NCBI GenBank assembly: GCA_013396995.1
Contig: VWZP01010284.1
Location: 277,168 to 341,167, forward strand
Length of the DNA stretch: 64,000 nt
Source of the DNA: Dicaeum eximium
Taxonomy: Eukaryota; Chordata; Aves; Passeriformes; Dicaeidae
Direction of reading: 5' to 3'
Of the stretch, positions 36,401 to 47,389 are shown in pieces. Both the position numbers and the translations under genes were made by a program. Numbering within the stretch: the stretch's first letter is position 1; the number at the start of each line of letters is the position of its first letter. The notes below the pieces were generated by a model, which was given only the letters and a program-made list of their open reading frames with translations, had not been told where the DNA came from and searched no databases.

Positions 36401-37320
36401 TTTAAAATAACTGGATCTGGAGGGAAAGAAAGCAACAGAGCTTGGGAAGGAGCTGAATTCTAGAAGGTGATTGTGTAGGCGAGAGGGAGAGGAGAAAGTT
36501 CCAGTCTAGAGGGGCAGCAGGAGGGATGGCTGAGGCTGGAGAGGGGGAAAGCCACAAGGGGAATGGTGTAATGTCTTGGTCCTGCCTGAGCAGGGGTGTG
36601 GAAGGAGTGACAGAGGTGGTGAAGGTGGAACTGGGAGGCGAACAGGAGCCAAGAAGAGACATTTCAGACACAGGAGACAGCCGGGACACAGCAGTTTCTT
36701 GTGACATAAGCTGCAAAAATGGCAGGCAAAACATTGAACATCAGCGTGCTTATGATGCCCAGTTTCCCAAGTCTGATGTAAGTGGATATAACTCCCCAGG
36801 AACCTGTAACTCTTCATGTCTTGCACCTCTGGAGCATACTTTCCTGGCTGCTGACATCTGTCATGCCACCTCACGCTCGCGGTGCCACCCCGCCACCTGC
36901 CCAAATTCACTCACACTTCTGCTCCTATGAAATGTATGAATCATAACTTCCATGCCTCGGCTCTCTGCAAGATGGTGTTTCCAGAAATAGCATCCTGCAA
37001 GCCAAGAGACGTGAGATTGCCCGTATGGTGGTGGAGGCCCAAAGAGAGGGAGCGCTGAGGGAGTGTAAGGAAAACAAACCACCCAAACCACCCAAGGGAA
37101 GGGCTGTGCAGGATCCAGTCCTTCACTGGGACTTGTCTGAGTTTGAAAGTTGAGACTATCAGAGTCCCAGTGCGTGATGAGGTTTGGAAATGGGTCCTCT
37201 ATTGGTGAAACATTCTTTGCGCTACAAAAATAGATTTGCTAACATTTTAAACTAGGCTAATGAAGGAGAAGTGGAATTCAGCTGGAAATCTGAAATACTG
37301 TGTGATATTTTAATGCCACT
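33475..37320. other. Unique non-coding stretch
   Basis: No mobile element or gene recognised. Includes a CpG cluster with a NotI site (35505-35545) and a purine-rich segment at about 36415-36690. The plus-strand frames at 35401-35766 and 36526-36930 (121 and 134 codons) lack recognisable domains. The second lies largely in the purine-rich segment. Confidence 0.5.
35505..35545. other. CpG cluster with a NotI site
   Basis: Seven CpGs in about 40 bp, including GCGGCCGC at 35538-35545, inside CpG-poor flanks. Such pockets in vertebrate DNA can mark hypomethylated regulatory elements or small exons, but nothing here identifies which. Confidence 0.55.
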
Positions 37321-37558
37321 TCATAGAATCACAGAATGGTTTGGGCTGGAAAGGAACCTCAGGATCATCTACTTCCAACTCCCCTGCCATGGGCAGGGAC
37401 CTTCCACTAGAGCAGGTTGTTCCAAGCCTCGTCCAGCCTGGCCTTGAGCACTTCCAGGGAGGGGAAGTGCTCAATCCAGAGCTTCTCTGGGCAGCCTGTG
37501 CCAGGGCCTCAGCACCTTCAGCACAGTAAAACCTGCAGCATTTCCTAACACAAATCCC
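37321..37558 (-). mobile_element. CR1 LINE 3' end, one of the longer copies
   Basis: TCATAGAATCACAGAATGGT gives two 3' octamers. Then come CTTCCAACTCCCCTGCCATG, AGGTTGTTCCAAGCCTCGTC, TGGCCTTGAGCACTTCCAGG, CTTCTCTGGGCAGCCTGTGC and CAGGGCCTCAGCACCTTCAG. The fragment reaches about 240 bp into the element on the minus strand. Well preserved overall. Confidence 0.96.
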
Positions 37559-38667
37559 TTTTTTCCTGGCATTGCTTTCACATTAGATTTTCTAGTAAGT
37601 ACAGTATTTCTTTAACCAACTCTAACCCAATAAGAGGTTTAATAAATGCATTTGTTATTGGAAATTCTGTGAGGAGCATCTTCTGAGCTATGGGATAGCC
37701 ATTGCAATTGTGCAGTTCGTGCCATACTCGTAATTTTTTCCTAATGCTTTGACTTCTTCCTCATCCACATGTTGTTGTTTTTATTTCCTGGCCAAACCCT
37801 GTAACGCATGGTAAACTATTTCCATATGAATTGATCTTAGCTGAGTCCTAATGCACTCTTATTTTTGGCAAATCAGTCTCACAGGTGCCCATTAGAAGCA
37901 GAGCTATGCTTATATGAGTATTATCATGTATTAAAAAGGCCAGGGTCTGAGAATAAATTTTGAGCTGAGGCTAAAATCACAGTGGATTATCCATCTAACC
38001 AGCTGCAATGGGTGTTTTGCTTAAAAATGGCTCCAGAGGTCCTGTTTTTGTGTTCCTTTGTCATGAAGACAAAAGATGCTTTTTCACTGCATAAAGGAAA
38101 TGTTATTTGGAGAAGTCATTCTGCTTTTCATAGGGAAAACACTTTTTAGGCTCTCTCATTTCAGTGATTATATCCACTTTTCTAAGCAGGTCTTCATCTG
38201 ATGCATTTCAGGAACATTGTGGATATCATTGTGCCCTATTTACTGCCAAAATTTGCTCTTCTCCTGACATATAAATGCTGGTTTGGTATAGTACCACCAG
38301 GGATGGATTTAGGACATCAAATACACCTGCCAAAGCAACAAGAAGAGGGGAAAAAAAAAGAGGTAGGAAAAATGGAAAAGAGGTATGAAAGGCAATATTA
38401 TTTTTCTTTTAATAGCTGCTATTTAATTCTGCTCACTCCCCTCTACTTTCTGTTCTGCAGGCTTAAAAGCTGTATTGTATGAAATTAGCCAGTTAAAGTT
38501 CCACATTTGTCAGATGTTCAGCTGAGTAAAACCCTCAGTAAAGATTTTTGGAAGGTCACTTCCTGGAGAACCAGCCTTTCCCCTGCCATCCAAATCGAGG
38601 CCTGGACTTGCTGAACCTTTTGATCAAACACTATCTGCAGTTTCTCTAGCTCAGTATTTATTCCTGT
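37559..38667. other. AT-rich unique stretch between CR1 copies
   Basis: AT-rich, low in CpG, with no recognised gene or mobile element. An A-rich imperfect run occurs at 38350-38391. Confidence 0.55.
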
Positions 38668-38733
38668 GTAGGGCAAGGAGTTGGACTTGGATGAACCTTG
38701 TGGATTTCTCCCAGCTCAGGATATTCTGTGACT
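38668..38733 (+). mobile_element. Short CR1 LINE 3' terminus
   Basis: GGGCAAGGAGTTGGACTTGG, ATGAACCTTGTGGATTTCTC, then CCAGCTCAGGATATTCTGTG. This matches the CR1 3' terminus type with GATCCTTGTGGGTCCCTTCC and CAACTCAGGATATTCTATG. Only about 65 bp survive, on the plus strand. The terminal octamer reads ATTCTGTG. Confidence 0.85.
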
Positions 38734-39180
38734 GATGCACAGAGGAATGGAAGAACTGACCAGTCAGGGAGGCAGTGCCATTAGAAGTTGCTCTCATTAA
38801 TTCCTGCCAGGTATTAATTAGTAGGCTACCACCACATTCATTTCATAAAATGTATTCGGAATAAACTGCGTGAGAGTCTCTTTAGAGAAGGTTTGTGGTC
38901 AGACTGAAATGCTGGGAATTTCTGCAGCGTTTGCAAGTCTTTAGGAACAATGGGGGAGCAGGGGAAAAGACCGATAAAAACTGTTCTGGCTGTCGCAATC
39001 GCTACCGGGGATGTTTCAGCTGGCAGGGAGCCCGGGTGGTCTGAAGAAACTGGGTTGGAAGCTCTGCTGGGAGTTTCTCTCCTGCACAAAGCATGGAAGT
39101 TTGGCTTTTGGGGGTTTTGGTGTGAAATTAATTTTTTTTTTTTTTCCCAGTGAGATTGACCAAAGCCAGAATCACAGGAC
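38734..39180. other. Unique spacer between oppositely oriented CR1 ends
   Basis: No gene or element recognised. Contains several CpGs around 38970-39035 and a T13 run at 39131-39145. Confidence 0.55.
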
Positions 39181-39254
39181 CATAGTATCTTAGAATGGTT
39201 TGAGTTGGGAAGAACCTTAAAGATGACCTAGTTCCAACCCCCTGCCATGGCAGC
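39181..39254 (-). mobile_element. Short CR1 LINE 3' terminus
   Basis: CATAGTATCTTAGAATGGTT, GAGTTGGGAAGAACCTTAAA, then GTTCCAACCCCCTGCCATGG. About 75 bp of the CR1 3' end on the minus strand, with decayed octamers. It stops abruptly after the CCATGG block. Confidence 0.92.
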
Positions 39255-40699
39255 TGGCATTTTGTGAGGCAGCTCCAACCCAGCACTCTGTCAGACACAG
39301 CTCTGTCCATCTGACTTAAAAGGACCTGCAAAACAGAGTGGAAATGCCCAGGAGGAAAGAGCTGTCCTGCAGCACTACAGATGCCAAAGCAAAGTGTTAG
39401 CTCTGCATGTGACAAAACCTGCTGCTCCCATGCCCTAAACAAAGATGGGGAGAACATGCAAGTTGTGTCCTCATCAAGCATTTAGAAATAAAAATACAAC
39501 TTTGAAACCGCAGGAGACTTCTCCAGATTATTCATCCTGCAGCAGCTTTGTTTGCAAAAGCTGAATGCCCGTGCTTTTTTGAGTGCTAGGCAGAGGGCCA
39601 TCCTCCTCACTGGTATCAATCAGTAACAGCTCCATTCATTCAGATCCACCACATTTAGCCCATCTGGACATTAATTTGTCTTTCTGACAAGACTTGAACG
39701 CTCACTTTGACGTGCTCAGGAGCTGAGGCTGCCAGCAGTTGTTTCTTTCCTTGGCAAACCTCTCTGGTGCTAACACAAGCACTTTTTTCCCCTTCCAGCG
39801 TGCACAGGCACTGCAGAAGGGTTTAGCTGCTGGTTGTAATGATCTCATGTATTTTTGGAGCTCAGCCTTTTACGAGGGTGGTGCCTGGGGTGCAGACAGA
39901 TGGGCTCTGCCCACCTCTCCTCTGGATGCTTGAGGGATCTCCCAGGTCTTTCCCTACAGTGTAATTTTGAGTCGTGTCTCTTTTATTTGTCTTTTTCACT
40001 CATTACCTGCTGTTCACCGTGGGGCTCCTCAGGGCTTTCTTGTTATAAATTTGATTTGGAAGTAGAAATTGGAAATAGAAATCAGTGGTTCTGCGATTAC
40101 AAGAAGGAGGGAATGTGTCCCAAAGGCTAGGTGGATGTGGTTTGACTCAGGCTCTTGATACAGAGCTGGAAATTAAAACCATTCTCTGTTGATGTCCCTT
40201 TGGATGTCTACAAGAAAAAGACTACCTGGCCCTTTTCCTGGAGGTGAGGCTCATCAGGGAAGCAGCACATGTGCTGATGTCTGGGAAAATAAGCAGGCAT
40301 TGCTAGCAAGGTGAGAGAGAGTATTTTTATTGAGAAAATTTAAAGAAATATGGATCTCTTCAATAGCCATATTTTAAATTGAAGGGAAAAAAGTTTTCTG
40401 TCTAATGAGATTGAGGTTGATATTAAAGATAACCTTAAATGTGGCCTGAAAGCAAATCAAATCCCTTGCCCCAGTTGTGAGTAAGGCAGTGAAGTGAATA
40501 TTTAAGGCAAAATCAGGTAGGGCAGTGATAATGAGGCTGTGGGTGCCATAATTACCACATTTGTGAGAGAAGCCAATTGCAGACTTGAGTGCACTTGGGC
40601 TGGTGGCAAGGGGACAGAAACAAGGCAGAAAATCTCCAGCACAGAGCATGGGAAATGCACATTCAGGAGCAGTGGTGTCTCTTCAGTGCATCAAACTGG
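39255..40699. other. Unique non-coding stretch
   Basis: No gene or mobile element recognised between a CR1 end and the old CR1 ORF2 fragment. Open frames of 60-117 codons show no family similarity. Confidence 0.5.
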
Positions 40700-41130
40700 G
40701 GAAGCGGATGATGACTGAAGGCACAGGAATGACAGGTCTGTATATAAGGAGAGATGGAACCCCAGTTGGCTGTGACCCCAATTATATGGGTATAAATGAA
40801 AAATAAAGCATGAAGTTAAATAGAAAATTGGAGAGAATGCAGCCTGAGTCTAGGCTGCATCAAAGACAGGTTGTGATATTGGAACCTGATATCTTTGATA
40901 AAATAATGGATTTTTCTAGACATAGGTTGGGTCTATGGCATTGCCTAGCTGGATTCAGTGAAGTGAATATAGTGCCTTGTGAAAAATGGCGAGGGCAGCT
41001 GGAAGGGGAAGAATAATACAAGAACTGGAGGTGAGGGGATATAAAAATGTCTGAAAGGAAGAACCAGTGGATTTTGCTAAAAGGTGAATTTTGGGGATGG
41101 GGGAGGGGGCTTGCTGGGAAAGTCCCTCAA
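40700..41130 (+). mobile_element. Degraded CR1 ORF2 (reverse-transcriptase region) fragment
   Basis: This is an internal piece of a CR1-type LINE, not a 3' end. Landmarks in order are: TGATGACTGAAGGCACAGGA near 40707; GACCCCAATTATA; CATCAAAGACAGG; GAACCTGATATCTTTGATAA; AATAATGGATTTTTCTAGAC; a GCTGGATTCAGTGAAG block; AGTGCC; and a GCTGGAAGGGG block. These follow the CR1 ORF2 sequence around the F-D-K-I..DF and (Y)LDFSKAFDTVPH reverse-transcriptase motifs. In one frame FDKI.DF is readable, and a decayed FS stands where DFSKAFD is expected. The catalytic residues of the later motif are lost. It is an ancient, non-functional fragment. A TATATAAG at 40741-40748 is probably coincidental. Confidence 0.7.
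41093..41118 (+). other. Candidate G-quadruplex motif
   Basis: G runs of 4, 5, 5 and 3 with loops of 2, 1 and 6 bases, at the right edge of the CR1 ORF2 fragment within a purine-rich stretch. Confidence 0.55.
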
Positions 41131-44100
41131 CAGCTGGCCTTGAAATGAGGTCTAATTTGTTGTGAGCTTGTGACAGCACGAGCTGTCCCTGACACAAAGT
41201 CCTGGAGTATCTTCTGGGGAGCAGTGGGGGACTTTGGAGAGGGAAGAGTGCTGGGATGAGACAGCATGACTGCAGAATTATGGGAATTCTCACTAAGAGG
41301 GCCCAATTCCCTTGTTTGGCTAGAAAAGGGGGAAAAGAGATGCCTGTGGGTATTAACTATTAATAGAGTCCTGAAATATTTGGGAGTCTGGTGTGAAAAA
41401 GAGGTGGCTGGAGCTCATAAGGGCTGAGAACAATGAGATGAGCTGGTTTGCTTGGCATGGAGCTGAGTTCAGACTGAGTGCATGTGGGAAACAAAATGAG
41501 GGACAGAAAGGGATGATGGTGTTGATAAAGGATAATTGTCCACTTCCTCCACAGTAATTTGTCTCTTGCTAGTTCAGATGGGACAATCACACCTGAGCAA
41601 TGCAGGGGATCCTTTGGTCCAGATGGTCTTCTGGTATCAAAAGTGGCTGAAAAAAGGAAGGAAACAAACTAAACCTGACCTGCAGCAAGACCAAATTTTA
41701 GTCACAACTTTCAGTGTAAGGATTGCAAACTGGTGTGGAAGAACAGCGTGGGGGCCGTGGGGTGTCCATGGGTCCTGTTAACACCATGCCAGTCTCACCT
41801 TTGGAGAGCTGAAACTGTTGTCTGACAGCAGAACAGAGAGTGTCTTTTCCATGGGGTTTTGTCATGGGACTTGCAATGGGCCATGAAGGCACTTTTTTTT
41901 GGAAGGAATGGGTGCATCCTTTTTGAGCCATCGTTTTCAGCAGCTGTAGGGCCAGAGTTGGCTGTAGGTGCCAATGAGACAATCTGAATAGTTTCAATTT
42001 TTGTGCACCTCTTGGAAGCCTTGGGCTACAGGAATTCATCTCTGTCCTCTAGTGACAGCCCTCTGAGAGCTTTTCCCATGATCCAGGCGAGGAAGGCAAT
42101 GGATTCATCTGCCAGCTCTGGTTCTGTCATAGAGGCTTTCTTACATCAAAGGTGTTCCTTTCAGTAGTTTTGCCTTTCCTGAGATGAATAGAATAAATTA
42201 AAGGAGAATTTTTAAAGAGCCTTTAAAAAAAAACCCTTTGTGGTTTTTTTGTTTGTTGTTGTATTGTTTTCTATTTTTTTTTTTAATGAAAGTCCTTGAT
42301 GTAGCAGAAAAATAATACGATCTGGGCACACTGGGGAAAACTAATCCCATGGCTCTTGTTGCTTGTCAGGAAGCCTGGATTGGTGCTTCCTGCCAGTGTG
42401 GCATGCTTTCAGGCTCTCTCTTAGTGCATATTTTCCTCCCTGATTTAACAGTATTATTTTACACACACATAACACTTTTCATCTTAAATAATGCTGGGGC
42501 ACCTCACCACCTACATACAGCACAGAAAATAGCAGGCACACTTGAGAGAACATCTTGTGTCCCACAGATTCTGACTGAGATCCTTCTGGTGCAGTGCACT
42601 CTCTGGGTGGAGTGTCACCTATTAAGGACAGAAGGCTGATGGATCAAATGTTGTTATAATAAAATGGAAACTTAAAAACCTTGCAGGTGGTCACTATTGA
42701 GCATTATCATGACCAAAGAAAGTTTTGAAATGTATGATGAGTATTATAGTTATTAAAGAAGATGTATGGTGATGATGTTGCCTTTAGCCTGTGAGAGGTG
42801 AGGTCTCAGCTTAGTGCTCGTGGGCTCTGAGCTCATTGAAGTATTCTTCTTTCTACTGCTCATAATTAAATCCACACCTGAGCATGCTCTGTAATTTACT
42901 GCAGTAGCCTCTTCTCTCCCCCTTGGATACTCCTGTGAAATACCTTTGCCACCAAAGACAGAACTTCCTTAATCTTTCTTCCTTCTTCATTAAATTCACA
43001 GCTTTGGTAATTTGCAGATATTGTGGAATCTGGCCCTGTTTTCCACCCTGCAGACTTGCAAGGCAACAGCATCGTTTAAGCACCATATGGTTCTTAACAA
43101 AGTCAGGTTTCAGATCCAACCTAAACAGTTTAATATCATCAAAAGCCCGAGCTCGCTGCAGCAATAACAACCCCTGCTTCCTCTCCCTGCACTGTGTAAC
43201 CAGAGGAAGAAAGCTCTCAAACCCAGAAAGCTGCTGTGATCTTGAACAGGGGCTGCAGGGCTGGGGAAAAGCCTTTGTAGCACCTTCATTATGATCACAG
43301 GACGAGTGCCCACCTGGACCACAAAGGAAGTGCAAACACAGGTCTGGTTTCAATTAGGATGCCTTAAAAACACAGACCAGGTTTAGTTCCTATTGTTGCC
43401 ATATACAATTAATTTATTTGATGTTTAGGGTTTAATGAGAGAATGTTACATGCCTCCAAGCTGCAGAACATGCAGTTGTCTCTATTATAGGTTAATGTAT
43501 ATTTGGCTTTTCCTCTTTTGGGGGCTGGGATCCCAGTTCCCACCAAATTTAATGCAGGTAAATATTTTCTGTCGGAGTTAATGTATTTGACACGAGGAGG
43601 GGAGGACAGGCTGGGTGGGGACAGGGGAGCTGGGCTGAGTGTTCATTCCTCAAGCTGCACTCGTGGTACAGTGTTTGGAAAGGACTAAGTCTTCCACTTC
43701 CTCACTTAATAGACTAAGAGGTCTCTGTAGATGATGAGTAATGCTGGGTGGAACAGATGCCAAAATGGAACAGGAGCCCTGAGACAGCTTTTGTTGCAGT
43801 ACCTTGCAGCAGTCAGAAACGATTTCCCTCCTTGTGATGCTATCAGCTGGCTGAGGACCTCCTGAGTCACAGCAATCATTGTCCCCAGATGGTTACAGAC
43901 ATCTGCACTGCATCAGGGTGGCAGCAGTCACCGTGCTGTGCTCACACCCCTCCTGACCCACACGGAAATGGGAACCCTGAGGGCTCTGGCTGCTCCCTCA
44001 GCCTTCTGGGGCTTGTCTGGCCATGGAGCAGTGTCCAGCTTATGTCCAGCCTCTGGGAATGAGATATAGCCTGGAAAAGGGATGGGAGAAACATTTATGC

Positions 44101-45834
44101 CTGTTAGGTGCCAAACCTAGGAAAACCTTTCCATTTACCTGTTGGGAGCTTCTACTATTTATAGGAGAATAAGAAGAAAGTATAAGTGGTGGTTTGATGT
44201 AAAAAGAAAAAGCCATTTACAGATTAATTAGCATTTTAAAGAGCCACAGGGGCTTTTTAGGAGAAAGCTGTATGGAGCTACCAAATGAAGAGATTTATGC
44301 AGAAGAAATGATCTACAAGTGTTTTCTTGTTAACTTACAGGAGGGTGAGCATGTTGTTAGAGATATTAACAATGGGGGTGTCTGCTTGTTATCTGGGACA
44401 AAATAAATCATCTCTGTAACACGATGCTTCTTGTGAAGTGACAAAAGCACCCAGATGTGGCCTTTCCTACCAAACTGCAACGTAGGATTTGCTGGAGAGA
44501 GGTTAGATACAGCTCCCTAGCAAGAAAAGGATTATCCCAGCAGATTATGAGCAGGTCAATTAACAAAACAGTCCTTTCCTGCAAGGGGCTGACCCTGATG
44601 TAGCAGGACAGGTACTGTAGATGAGGATGCAGGGGATGCTTGTCTTCTGTACTGTCTTTACTGGAGTACGTGGATTGAATGAGGGGTTTGTGATCTCAGC
44701 ATTTGCATATTGATATTGGGAAGAGCTCCCTGAGGAGATGGAGGAGAGCTTTTGCACGGGGAGCTTTCAGGGAAGATGTGAAATCAAAAAGGATTGTGAG
44801 TTGACAGGCTGGGAAAAGTCAACTCATTCATAACAAAAGGCAAAACTCAGCCTCTGGGACACAGAAAGCAATCAGAGGACAAAAAAAATCTCAATTCTTG
44901 CTCAGCGTGCCTGTTTGTTTAGTTTCTGCTGTGGAAAAATGAATATTGAATGTTACTTTACATGCAGTAAATTAGGTGTGGTCTTTTGATAAAATCATAT
45001 TGTGCCTTGCTGAAATCTTCCTTCTGCCAACAATAAACCTGGTTGGATTATATCAGGAATAAGTTGCTAACACATGATTTACCAGCAATGTTTTTGTTAG
45101 ATGCAGCTATTTGGCTGGAAAGCAGAAGTGCCCTTGTACCCTGAAAACAACCATCATCCTGTAACCCAGCTGAACAGATCTGTTGATGATGTGGAACAGC
45201 ACCACTGAAGCCTTCAGAAATGTAGTATTGGATGATTAAAAGGAGTTGTTTTCCACGCTGGGTTTTGCCTTCCCCTCTGACTTTGGCATCCTAGAAAGAG
45301 GCAGGCAGGGGGAATGATGTTCATGCATTTGGGGGTGTTTGTGGTGTTGTCACTGCAGAGTCCAGTTGAGCTGGAAGACAGTCCCCCTAAGTGCTTTGAT
45401 TCCAAGCCAGCAGAGGTGAATTCAGGGCAGGACAAATACCACATCTCAGCTGGGTAAAGTGTCCAATAAAGTGAGCAGGAACAGAACCATCAAAGTGGCT
45501 GAAAGCTGAACCAAGTGCTCCACCCAATGTGCTTCACACCCATGGAAGCAGCAGCCAGAGGGGCAGAGGGGATGGTGTTTGTCACCAGATGCCCCATGCG
45601 TGGCCTCAGCAGGACAGGAATGAACATTCTGTGCTCCCCAGCTCTTGCTAGGAGACTTGTGGCCGTGCAGGAGGCTGTGAGCAGAAATACCTCAAGGAAC
45701 AGCTAAAAGGTCCCACTCCCATGGATCCATGTGACCAGGACACGCTTGTTCCTTCTTATTTCAGTCATGTTTGCACTTTGACACTCTGGATTTGCTGTCC
45801 TGTAAAACAAAAAGATTCTCTGGGATTTTTACAT
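41131..45834. other. Long unique stretch with candidate regulatory DNA
   Basis: Nearly 5 kb without a recognised transposon or gene. It is purine-rich at the left (to about 41540), has a T-rich run at 42270-42284 and includes two AT-rich, conserved-looking segments (about 44200-44430 and 44920-45120). A minus-strand frame of 166 codons at 42853-43353 and a plus-strand frame of 123 codons at 42923-43294 overlap each other and match no domain. Confidence 0.5.
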
Positions 45835-46036
45835 TTCTTCACTGGAAGGGTGGCCAGGCTTTGGGAGAGGTTGCCTGAGGAAGTGGGGGAATCGCTGTCT
45901 CTGTCTCATAGAAGCTGTAGATGTGGTGCTTGGCTTGGCTTGGTGATGGTTTAGTGATGAGCCTGGCAGTGTTGGTTAATGATTGGACTCAATGGTCTGA
46001 TCTATTCCAAGATGATCATCCTGAATGATTCTGTAA
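45835..46036 (+). mobile_element. CR1 LINE 3' end, 'GGGCTTGGCAGTG' type, diverged
   Basis: CTTCACTGGAAGGGTGGCCA, then GGTTGCCTGAGGAAGTGGGG, a GTAGATGTGGTGCTTGGC block, GGTGATGGTTTAGTGATGAG, CCTGGCAGTGTTGGTTAATG and GATTGGACTCAATGGTCTGA. It ends at TGAATGATTCTGTAAT. It is the same 3'-end lineage as the copy at 2604, plus strand, with a mutated terminal octamer. Confidence 0.93.
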
Positions 46037-46620
46037 TTTTAAAGGTGGGTTTTTTTGTTGTTTTTCAGCAGGTGTGAGTTATCTGAGTCTGGCTTGGGAA
46101 TTCGGGCTCCAGATAAACAATCGTCAGTATAAGTTGCTGCTCATTGATGAATTGTCTGGGAATCCTTTGCCTTTGGAGGATGTGTTCCTTCCTTTTTGGG
46201 GGAGAAAGGGCTGGTTGGTCACTTGATGTCTGAGCTGCTCTTGCAGTCGCACCTCATCCGTCTAAGTCCTGTACCTGCTGTATTTCAGCAAGACGGGTTG
46301 CAGTTTCTCCAAATGCTTGGAAATTAGGAATGACAGATGAGGTTGTCATTTGAACCTTTCCAATCCTTTATGGAAGTGTGCAATTTTACTAATTTTTGCC
46401 ATGGCTAAATAAGCTGTTTTGGTCCCCAGCTCATTCACAGATTTGACTAAATCAGCTTCACTCAGATTTTCTCTTAAAACCACTGTGGCATGAAGCCAAT
46501 GACCTTCACCAGGAATTGTAGGGCGAGAAGTTAAAACACAGAAAATCTGCCCCTCTAGAAAGACTCATTTATGGAGAACTACAGGTTTCCCACCCCAGTA
46601 AAAGCTTTTCAGCCACCTGG

Positions 46621-46685
46621 CGTAGACGTAGCGAGACGAGAGCTCGTGAACACGGCGCCGTCTCGCTGACCCTCCTGACGCTTCG
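46621..46685. other. Dense CpG cluster with internal hairpin
   Basis: Eleven CpGs in 65 bp, against flanks with almost none. AGCGAGACG (46630-46638) and CGTCTCGCT (46659-46667) form an exact 9-bp inverted repeat with a 20-base loop that itself contains GAGCTC and overlaps GGCGCC. Possible readings are a hypomethylated regulatory core, a remnant of a CpG-rich exon or insertion, or a conserved element. I cannot tell which. No ORF, tRNA or known RNA is recognised. Confidence 0.7.
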
Positions 46686-47338
46686 CAGCTCCATCAGTGT
46701 TTGCAGCGTGCTGAGCATTTTCTGGTTGACAGCAGCAGTGGCAGATGGTGTTTGTTTAATTCAGCTTGTTCCCTGCACGGTGTGGGCGGCTCTTTTGCCG
46801 TCCAGGTGGAGCCAGGCACAGCGGGATCTGGGACATCCTGCAAGGCTGTGACCACGGGACGCTTCCGGCACCATCGGGACATGGGTGGGGAGGGAGGTCT
46901 GCAGCCCTCTGTGCTTTAACCTCTCTTCTGCTGACTCTTCTCTACTTCAAAAGTGTAATTCAAATTATCCTCTGATAAAACAATTAGGTTCAGGCATGCA
47001 AAGGTTTTTGGAGAGGCTTTTTGGAAGGTGAAGTCTGTTTCAGCAGAGGAATGGGATGAAGGGGGTGCAGCTGGGGCTTGTGAAAGGCTCTGGGGATGCT
47101 CAGGGGGGTCAGTGGCTTGCAGAAGTGGCTGCCAATGTGAAGGACCTGTTCTCACCTGGATTTAACTTTTAAATCTCTTATAAAACACTCAGTTGTGGAG
47201 CATTTTTAAAAGCAATCCCAAGGCAAGTGGACTGTTCTGTGTCCTTGGCCCTGGCACGGCTGTGGTGTGGTGGGTCACCCCTTGGAGAGCACATCCTCCC
47301 TAGAAATGCACAGAGGAGAGCAGCAGGAGGAGAAAGGC

Positions 47339-47389
47339 TGTGTGTTTGTGGATCTGTGAGTGTGTGTGGTGTGTGAGGGTGGGTGTGAG
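47339..47389. repeat. Imperfect TG-rich repeat
   Basis: Interrupted TG dinucleotides over about 50 bp, giving Thr/His/Ser-rich open frames on the minus strand. Low complexity. Confidence 0.85.

Noticed and set aside
40741..40807. TATATAAG followed 60 bp later by AATAAA, resembling a tiny LTR or promoter/poly-A pair
   Set aside because: It falls within the degraded CR1 ORF2 fragment. There are no TG...CA termini or target duplication, and both motifs are common in AT-rich DNA.
42853..43353. 166-codon minus-strand ORF overlapped by a 123-codon plus-strand ORF
   Set aside because: Neither translation resembles a known family. Mutual overlap on opposite strands is typical of chance frames.
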